Source of the DNA: an uncultured Porphyromonadaceae bacterium
GTDB taxonomy: Bacteria; Bacteroidota; Bacteroidia; Bacteroidales; Muribaculaceae
Length of the DNA: 6,837 nucleotides
NCBI GenBank assembly: GCA_947174735.1
Contig: CAMWKC010000113.1
Span: 1-6,837, forward strand
Direction: 5' to 3'
Below, in pieces: positions 1 through 4,638 of this stretch (position 1 is its first letter; the number at the start of each line of letters is the position of its first letter). Position numbers and translations under genes: made by a program. The notes below the pieces were generated by a model, which was not told the DNA's origin, did no database searches, and saw only the letters and a program-made list of their open reading frames with translations.

Positions 1-2
1 AC

Positions 3-434
3 GATTCTCATTTTTGGACTAACAATATAGATTCTTCTTTACATAGAGCATGGAGTGGACTGGCCTTTGAAAGGGTTTGTCTCCAACATATAGCTCAAAT
101 CAAGGAGACTCTTGGTATATCCGGTGTTCTATCTAATGTCTATAGTTGGCGTACAGAAGCCGATGAAGATAAAGGGATTGACAAAACTCAGATAGATCTA
201 CTGATTGATCGCAATGATGGTGTAATAAACCTATGTGAGATGAAATTCTCCGCGCAAGAGTATGCCATCACTGAGGACGAAGAAATGAAACTCCGCCGTC
301 GTCGCGGTAACTTCATAGAAGCCACCCAGACCAAAAAGGCTGTTCACATTACACTTGTCACGCCTTATGGGCTCAAGCATAATTCCCACTCTGCAATTGC
401 CCAAAATGAGATAACATTAAATGATTTATTTTAA
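3..434 (+). CDS. AAA-type ATPase with DUF234-like PD-(D/E)XK C-terminal domain (5' partial)
   Basis: This is the C-terminal 143 residues of a longer protein whose N-terminal part lies before the window; frame 3 is open from the first codon, so the ATG at 240 is internal and not the start. The fragment matches the tail of the widespread Bacteroidetes 'ATP-binding protein' family, in which an N-terminal AAA P-loop domain (not visible here) is followed by a DUF234-like restriction-endonuclease fold. Visible nuclease-fold residues, numbered from the first visible codon, are Glu23 in FERVC, Asp65 in QIDLLID, and Glu79-x-Lys81 in CEMKFS, which form the expected E...D...ExK pattern. The end, with TPYGLKHN and a hydrophobic LNDLF terminus, also fits the family. 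The cellular role of these proteins is poorly known, and whether the fold cuts nucleic acid is not established. The family call is fairly sure; the function is not. Confidence 0.82.
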   Translation, partial: DSHFWTNNIDSSLHRAWSGLAFERVCLQHIAQIKETLGISGVLSNVYSWRTEADEDKGIDKTQIDLLIDRNDGVINLCEMKFSAQEYAITEDEEMKLRRRRGNFIEATQTKKAVHITLVTPYGLKHNSHSAIAQNEITLNDLF

Positions 435-707
435 GATTCTTGAAAGCGGTAGAGAGATAGTTAAGTCAGTGGCGAGAGACCTACAGAGGCTGTCGATAAG
501 CACGTTACCCTCATTCTTTGCGAGGGTGAAGTTAACTGTTAAGTAGGCAAAGTCATAGCCACCGAGAGACTTTGTACGAGACTTGGTATGCGGTTTTAGA
601 CATGGCAAAACTAACTTTGCTATGAAGTTACCACTATAGATCAGGAGGAGAAAAGATAATAAATAGGGAGGTTTCTTCGTTAATCTTTCATTAGAAACTA
701 TATCAAA
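435..707. other. Intergenic spacer between ATPase and lipoprotein genes
   Basis: This 273-bp stretch has no convincing gene on the plus strand. It contains a perfect TAnnTTTG -7 box at 612-619, a 6-bp inverted repeat (ACCCTC/GAGGGT, about 514-534), and two purine-rich runs near 643-650 and 666-671 that look like Shine-Dalgarno sites but have no start codon at a useful distance. On the minus strand a frame is free of stops from 716 down to 426, with only a TTG start at 608; it is discussed as a finding and not called as a gene. Confidence 0.6.
612..619 (+). promoter_or_regulatory. Predicted -7 promoter box for the lipoprotein gene
   Basis: TAACTTTG matches the Bacteroidetes primary sigma factor -7 consensus TAnnTTTG exactly. 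No TTTG -33 element is seen at the usual 19-21 bp upstream. The box lies 88 nt before the ATG at 708, so it would give a 5' leader of roughly 80 nt. A match of this length can occur by chance in AT-rich DNA. Confidence 0.4.
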
Positions 708-1550
708 ATGAAATATTTAAGCATCCTCTTTCTGATTTTGAGCATGGTGATAACATCATGCAACAATGATGACGACCAGTTATCTACTTCATCACAATAC
801 AGAATATCATTTATATATTCTGATGAAACTACTCAAACATTCGATTACAACTCAGTAGGCAATATAAAGGAATGGCATTATTTGGAGACGCCCACCTCCC
901 AAACTATAGCTAACGCTTCCTATAATTATGATGCAGACAGAAATTCTGTGAAGATAGACGTCGAGGAATTACATGGCGATCAGAAGTTGATATTTGATGA
1001 AGTATTATTACTAAATACTGACGGCACTGCAAAATCAGCGGAGGGTGTTGTTGAACTTTTTCGTGTGAAAGACAACGGTCTGTTAATGAAAAAGAAGTAT
1101 TCAGTAGTTTTAAGTTACAACGAGTTGAAACAACTGAAGTCTATAGAGATAGAGGAAAGGCTTATATCCGACAAAGGCGATGATTCATATCCGCTCAAAT
1201 GGAATATAGATTTGGTTTGGAGTAACAATAATATAATGGAATGCAGAGAATACTCAAACTCAACTTCGCCATTAACTGTTTATGAATATACATATTATGG
1301 AGTTAGTGGAGTAGATTATGCACCGATTGTTCAATATCCTATTCTTCGCGCATACTATACTCCGTTATGGTATCAAGGTTATTTCGGAATGCAATCAAAA
1401 GGTTTGGTAAAGAAAGCTACAGTCGATAAAAACTACTCAATTGAATATTCTTTTAACATTTCCACTAACTCAACGAATTCTATAGTGGAAGGTTATTTTG
1501 AAAAATTACCAAGTGGCAAGGAAATAAAATATACCATAGGTTGGGAATAA
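708..1550 (+). CDS. DUF4595-like surface lipoprotein
   Basis: The 280-residue product starts with a lipoprotein signal peptide: MKYL, a hydrophobic run to about residue 15, and a lipobox ITSC with the lipidated cysteine at position 18. The next residues, NNDDD, are acidic, as in the Bacteroidetes lipoprotein export signal that sends lipoproteins to the outer face of the outer membrane, so a surface location is likely. The rest is a series of short beta-strand-like segments with YD/DYN-type turns (for example FDYNSVGNIKEW near residues 45-56) and a GYFGMQSKGLVKKAT segment followed by an EYSF strand near the end. This pattern is typical of Bacteroidetes DUF4595 proteins, which have a predicted beta-rich fold and no known function. 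The gene is visibly more AT-rich than the two-component block. It stands alone: the spacers on both sides exceed 270 bp. The lipoprotein call is strong; the family call is from pattern recognition. Confidence 0.8.
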   Translation: MKYLSILFLILSMVITSCNNDDDQLSTSSQYRISFIYSDETTQTFDYNSVGNIKEWHYLETPTSQTIANASYNYDADRNSVKIDVEELHGDQKLIFDEVLLLNTDGTAKSAEGVVELFRVKDNGLLMKKKYSVVLSYNELKQLKSIEIEERLISDKGDDSYPLKWNIDLVWSNNNIMECREYSNSTSPLTVYEYTYYGVSGVDYAPIVQYPILRAYYTPLWYQGYFGMQSKGLVKKATVDKNYSIEYSFNISTNSTNSIVEGYFEKLPSGKEIKYTIGWE

Positions 1551-1570
1551 TCCAACATAGCAAAAGAGCC

Positions 1571-1584
1571 TTCCCTTTTGGGAA
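1571..1584 (+). terminator. Small hairpin after the lipoprotein gene, possible terminator
   Basis: TTCCC-TTTT-GGGAA forms a perfect 5-bp stem with a 4-nt loop, 20 bp beyond the lipoprotein stop codon. There is no T-run after it on the plus strand, and the stem is short, so it would be a weak terminator at best. The position is the main argument. Confidence 0.3.
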
Positions 1585-1742
1585 AACCCGTTGATGTAAT
1601 GTAGTTAGGTAACGACAAAGAGCTTCGCTAATGCTCAGATCGGAATGACGGCTCAACCATATATTGCTCTACTTCTTTGACATTGAGGTATTGACTGCTT
1701 CTTTTGTCTTCTATTTTTTCAAGCTTAGAGATTAAAAAGTTG

Positions 1743-1750
1743 TAACTTTG
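1743..1750 (+). promoter_or_regulatory. Predicted -7 promoter box for the DJ-1/PfpI gene
   Basis: TAACTTTG fits the TAnnTTTG consensus exactly and sits in a GTTGTAACTTTGC context that is common in Bacteroidales promoters. A T-rich run ending in TTTC lies 22 bp upstream, near but not at the consensus TTTG -33 site. The box is 88 nt before the ATG at 1839. The A-rich stretch just before the ATG, with no Shine-Dalgarno, is usual for this phylum. Confidence 0.55.
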
Positions 1751-1838
1751 CGTTTGGGTTAATGATGGTTGACCCACTATGATGTAGAAGTTAAGAGCAG
1801 AAATCTTTAACAAATAATTAACTAAGTACGTAGAAAAA

Positions 1839-2447
1839 ATGAGTAACGAAATTCTATATCTTCTTTTGCCGGATTATGCGGCTCACGAGATGGTTTATCT
1901 TTCACAGGCAGTCGCTTCTGACGAATTTGCCTTGAAGGAAAATCCGAAGTATGTTAATAAGGTTGTGGCTCCGACACTGGAACCGGTTAAATCTATAGGA
2001 GGATTCCGTACTTTGCCTGATTATTCATTTGCGACGATGCCTGACGATTATGCGGCTTTGGTGCTGATTGGCGGATTCGGCTGGAGTACGCCTATTGCTG
2101 ATAGTGTTGTACCGATTGTTCGGCAGGCTATTGAGAAAGGTAAGATTGTAGGTGCAATATGCAATGCTGCTTCCTTTATGGCAAAACACGGCTTTCTGAA
2201 TACAGTTAGGCATACCGGCAACGGAGTGGAGCAATTGAAGCTTTGGGGCGCTGACAATTACACTAATGCAGACGGATATGTCCATGCACAAGCCGTCAGC
2301 GACAGGGGAATAGTGACCGCAAACGGTTCTGCAACTCTTGAATTTGCTAAGGAATTGCTGCTATTGCTCGAAAATGATACACCGGAGCGCATCGAAATGT
2401 ATTATCAGTTTAATAAGCAGGGTTTCTGTAATTTATTTCCCAATTAA
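1839..2447 (+). CDS. DJ-1/PfpI family protein (class I glutamine amidotransferase-like fold)
   Basis: The 202-residue, presumably cytoplasmic protein spans a complete DJ-1/PfpI domain. It begins with the first beta strand EILYLLLPDY and has the conserved Glu17 in AAHEM, where family members hold an acidic residue close to the nucleophile. The strand LVLIGGFGW (residues 74-82) is followed by the nucleophile elbow VGAICNAA with Cys108. RHTGNG, with His125, and TANGSATLEFAKELL (residues 160-174) complete the pattern. Family members include chaperones, deglycase-like enzymes, proteases and stress proteins, and sequence alone does not select among them; annotation as a protease would be unsafe. 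The length is normal for the single-domain subgroup. The start is supported by the immediate first strand after MSN and by the promoter upstream. It converges on the response regulator gene across a 70-bp gap, so it is a separate transcription unit. Confidence 0.9.
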   Translation: MSNEILYLLLPDYAAHEMVYLSQAVASDEFALKENPKYVNKVVAPTLEPVKSIGGFRTLPDYSFATMPDDYAALVLIGGFGWSTPIADSVVPIVRQAIEKGKIVGAICNAASFMAKHGFLNTVRHTGNGVEQLKLWGADNYTNADGYVHAQAVSDRGIVTANGSATLEFAKELLLLLENDTPERIEMYYQFNKQGFCNLFPN

Positions 2448-2460
2448 AGACATATTTATT

Positions 2461-2500
2461 GTAAATCCCGCATATTCACATATTAAAGCAGTGGGATTAC
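2461..2500. terminator. Imperfect inverted repeat between convergent genes, possible bidirectional terminator
   Basis: GTAAATCCCGC (2461-2471) can pair with GTGGGATTAC (2491-2500): a stem of ten pairs including one G-T wobble, with one bulged A and a 19-nt loop. It lies in the 70-bp gap between the converging DJ-1 and response regulator genes, where a shared terminator would be expected. Neither side carries a clear T-run, so the call is tentative. Confidence 0.35.
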
Positions 2501-2517
2501 GATTTCCTACACATAAA

Positions 2518-3198
2518 TTAGTTACGGAGGGTGAGCATATAGCCGATGCCGCGTTGGTTGAGGATGAAGATGGAGGAGTCGTGGCGGAGGTAGTGGCGTA
2601 GTTTGTGGACGAAGCCGTGGAGAGAGTTGCGGCTGTAGGGGTCATCACGTTGCCAGATGAGTAGCATCAAGGTGGAGGCTTCGACTGTCTGGCCGACGTT
2701 GAGGATAAGCTCTTTCAGCAGCTTTGCTTCGATGAGGGTAAGGCTAAGAGAGGGTTTGCTGGGATAGTCGAGGGATTGGGTAGCCATGTTAAGGATATAG
2801 CGACCGATAGTGAACAGGTTTTCCGGCTGACGGAGATTGCGTCTGAGCAGTGCCTTGATGCGTACAATCAGTTCGAGCATCTTGAAGGGCTTTTTAAGAT
2901 AGTCGTTGCCGCCGAGTTCAAAGCCTTCCACGATGTCGTCAATTTCGGATTTAGCTGTGAGGAATAATAAAGGAACTTCACGGTTGAGCTGCCTGATTTT
3001 TCTACCCATCTCGAAGCCGTCCATACGCGGCATCATTACGTCGGCTACAATAAGATCGGCACCATGACGTGAAAACTGTCGCAAGCCGTCTTCTCCGTCA
3101 CAGGCTGTCAACACTTCAAAGTCGTCACGCTGAAGGGTCTCTGAGATTATCATTGACAAGGTGGCGTCGTCTTCCACTAATAAGATACGATTGCTCAT
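2518..3198 (-). CDS. OmpR/PhoB-family two-component response regulator
   Basis: The 226-residue protein has a receiver domain (about 1-122) and a winged-helix DNA-binding domain (about 128-226). Receiver hallmarks are all present: the acidic pair Glu9-Asp10-Asp11 in LLVEDD, the phosphoacceptor Asp53 in IVADVMMPRMDG, Thr81 in FLTAKS, and Lys103 in DYLKKPF. The C-terminal domain ends with the OmpR-type wing signature RGIGYML (residues 216-222), and residues 187-204 (PYSRNSLHGFVHKLRHYL) form the likely recognition-helix region. It is thus a complete, phosphorylatable transcription factor. Its ATG overlaps the kinase stop codon in an ATGA arrangement, which implies translational coupling and a shared mRNA. 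Likely targets are the repeats in the divergent region at 4579-4616. The pair is generally similar to Bacteroidetes RprX/RprY-type systems, but I do not claim orthology. Confidence 0.95.
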   Translation of the reverse strand: MSNRILLVEDDATLSMIISETLQRDDFEVLTACDGEDGLRQFSRHGADLIVADVMMPRMDGFEMGRKIRQLNREVPLLFLTAKSEIDDIVEGFELGGNDYLKKPFKMLELIVRIKALLRRNLRQPENLFTIGRYILNMATQSLDYPSKPSLSLTLIEAKLLKELILNVGQTVEASTLMLLIWQRDDPYSRNSLHGFVHKLRHYLRHDSSIFILNQRGIGYMLTLRN

Positions 3199-4526
3199 TG
3201 TTCTGTAAATTTAATAGTAAACCTGCTGCCTTTTCCTAACTTACTCTCTACTTCTATACGCCAGTCGTGTCTGTCAACGATAGATTTCACATAGAACAAA
3301 CCGATACCGTAACCACGTACATCGCTTCTGTTACCATGAGGCACACGATAGAACTTGTTGAAGATATCAGGTAATGATTTAGGAGGAATACCGATACCGT
3401 TATCAGAAACGGACACAGCATAGTTGTCGGCCTCTACGACAATCGAAACGGTATCACCGGAATATTTTATGCTGTTATCAATCAGATTGCTTATAACGTT
3501 TGAAAAATGCGTCGGATCAGCATTTATCACTGTATCTTCAGCACAATCCAAAGTAATCTCACAGGGTTTGGTAGCTCTGAGTTTCTGTTGTTCTATAATG
3601 GAAGTCAGAAATGGCTTGAGACTTATTTTCTCTTTTGTCATGGTAAGATGTTTTCTGCGTTCCATACTCATGGCAAGAATATTTTCCACCAGTCCGGTAA
3701 GTTTCGACAACTGTTCGAGGGCAGCAGTCAGATATTTCTTTGTCCGTTGCTCATCCTGCGGGTCAGGAAACTGGAGCAGCGCATCATTTGCCGCGTAAGC
3801 AATAGCGATAGGCGTCTTTAACTCGTGGGTCATATTGTTGGTGAAATCATCTTTCATTTCCTCGATAGTACGCAGACGGTTGATAACATGAAGTAGATAC
3901 CAGAATCCGGCTGTGAGTACAAGCGCTATCAACACAGAAGTCACTATCACACCGCTCATCTCTTTCAGTATATGATCGGTCAGCGGAGAGATATAGGCAT
4001 TATATGTAAGAACATCATTTATACGATAGGATATGTGCCATAGGTCTGAACTATATTCAAAGGTATCTCCCGGCCCGATTACATGGATTTCTTCAGGATA
4101 GAAGCCTGAGAAACTCAGGTCACGTCTGAAAGCTTCTTCCATATTGGCAAGATCCGGTTTACCGAGTTGATTGCCGTAATTATCGTGCAGATAACCGGTA
4201 ATGACAGATATAAGCTGCTTATCTACCCGCCGATAGCCCTGTGAATAGTCCTTTTCTAATAATTCCTCAGTACCCATAGCGTCACCTGTATCTGACTTCT
4301 GCAGACCAAACTGTAGCCTGACAACACCATCGTCGTCTCCGAGTCCGGCATTAATTATGCGGTCAACTATTTCTATCTGGTCGGCCCGGCGTAGACATTG
4401 CTCCACATCGTCAATATATCGCTCTTTAATGGAATTATAGAGCTGTACCATAAAAATCACATTTGCTGCGAAAAGCAGCGTGATAGCAATTCTGGTGACT
4501 GTGAGTATGAGCTTAAAATGTTTCAT
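3195..4526 (-). CDS. Membrane sensor histidine kinase, partner of the OmpR-type regulator
   Basis: The 443-residue inner-membrane kinase has a transmembrane helix at about 5-28, a periplasmic sensor region of about 160 residues (29-189), and a second helix at about 190-213. A short linker leads straight to the dimerisation domain with phosphorylated His234 in NNMTHELKTP. The ATPase domain carries the N box NVISNLIDNSIKYS (Asn347, Asn351), G1 box SDNGIGIP (Asp375), F box IFNKFYRV, G2 box GYGIGL and G3 GKGSRF. No HAMP domain is obvious between helix two and the H box. The frame is open to an ATG at 4553, but I chose the ATG at 4526: the codons between them contain a perfect -7 box (4532-4539), so the longer start would lie upstream of the predicted transcript start, and MKHFKL leads directly into the first membrane helix. 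The periplasmic domain matches no sensor family I recognise. It is first gene of a two-gene operon with the regulator and divergent from the receptor. Confidence 0.93.
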   Translation of the reverse strand: MKHFKLILTVTRIAITLLFAANVIFMVQLYNSIKERYIDDVEQCLRRADQIEIVDRIINAGLGDDDGVVRLQFGLQKSDTGDAMGTEELLEKDYSQGYRRVDKQLISVITGYLHDNYGNQLGKPDLANMEEAFRRDLSFSGFYPEEIHVIGPGDTFEYSSDLWHISYRINDVLTYNAYISPLTDHILKEMSGVIVTSVLIALVLTAGFWYLLHVINRLRTIEEMKDDFTNNMTHELKTPIAIAYAANDALLQFPDPQDEQRTKKYLTAALEQLSKLTGLVENILAMSMERRKHLTMTKEKISLKPFLTSIIEQQKLRATKPCEITLDCAEDTVINADPTHFSNVISNLIDNSIKYSGDTVSIVVEADNYAVSVSDNGIGIPPKSLPDIFNKFYRVPHGNRSDVRGYGIGLFYVKSIVDRHDWRIEVESKLGKGSRFTIKFTEQ

Positions 4527-4531
4527 AGGCG

Positions 4532-4539
4532 CAAAATTA
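4532..4539 (-). promoter_or_regulatory. Predicted -7 box of the kinase/regulator operon (leaderless start)
   Basis: On the minus strand TAATTTTG is a perfect TAnnTTTG -7 box, followed by CGCCT and then the kinase ATG at 4526. With the usual few-nucleotide distance from box to transcription start, the mRNA would begin at or next to the start codon. No TTTG is present about 20 bp further upstream, so the -33 half is weak. Confidence 0.6.
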
Positions 4540-4578
4540 CTATTATTATTCAAGACCTTGCTCTCTGACAGTCAAAGA

Positions 4579-4616
4579 TTAAGACTAAATAAGGGAACAT
4601 AAGGACTGGTTAAGAC
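4579..4616 (+). promoter_or_regulatory. Four helically phased WTAAG repeats, candidate response regulator operator
   Basis: TTAAGAC (4579), ATAAGGG (4589), ATAAGGA (4599) and TTAAGAC (4610) follow each other at 10, 10 and 11 bp. The first and last are identical over 7 bp. OmpR/PhoB-family regulators typically bind direct repeats spaced by about one helical turn, and the gene for such a regulator is adjacent. The third repeat covers the place where a -33 TTTG would be expected for the receptor promoter, and no TTTG is there, which suits an activator-dependent promoter. That these are the binding sites is inference. Confidence 0.5.
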
Positions 4617-4625
4617 AACTGTCTG

Positions 4626-4633
4626 TAATTTCG
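4626..4633 (+). promoter_or_regulatory. Predicted -7 box of the outer-membrane receptor gene (leaderless start)
   Basis: TAATTTCG differs from TAnnTTTG at one base and is followed by CAGCC and then the ATG at 4639. The box-to-ATG distance of 5 nt is the same as for the divergent kinase gene, so this mRNA is also predicted to start at or within a few bases of the start codon. There is no Shine-Dalgarno sequence. Confidence 0.5.
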
Positions 4634-4638
4634 CAGCC

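Larger units (their letters stand above)
1551..1838. other. Intergenic spacer between lipoprotein and DJ-1 genes
   Basis: This 288-bp spacer contains a short hairpin just after the lipoprotein stop, a perfect -7 box at 1743-1750 and an A-rich run before the ATG at 1839. A 61-codon minus-strand frame (1813 to 1628, TTG start) has no good start signal and is treated as a possible remnant in the findings. No RNA gene was recognised. Confidence 0.55.

Noticed and set aside
240..434. A separate 64-residue gene starting at the ATG at 240
   Set aside because: The frame is open back to the window edge and upstream codons carry conserved family residues (FERVC, QIDLLID), so this ATG is internal to the ATPase gene.
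643..671. Strong Shine-Dalgarno-like AGGAGGAG and GGGAGG
   Set aside because: No start codon follows at a working distance, the lipoprotein ATG is over 30 nt further on, and Bacteroidetes rarely use such sites.
2025..2291. Minus-strand open frames opposite the DJ-1 gene (2025-2291 and 2048-2257)
   Set aside because: They lie entirely inside a gene with clear family motifs on the plus strand and their translations look like antisense products rather than proteins.
2338..2967. Open frames 2338-2601 (+), 2433-2648 (-) and 2776-2967 (+)
   Set aside because: They overlap the DJ-1 end or the response regulator in other frames; the regulator has all its catalytic and DNA-binding motifs, so these are shadows.
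3424..3821. Plus-strand open frames 3424-3798 and 3507-3821
   Set aside because: They are antisense to the kinase domains with intact H, N and G boxes and show no protein-like motif of their own.
4527..4553. Longer kinase start at 4553 adding MNNNSNFAP
   Set aside because: The added codons contain the perfect -7 box 4532-4539, so they would lie upstream of the predicted transcript start; the added residues are low-complexity and precede the natural start of the membrane helix.
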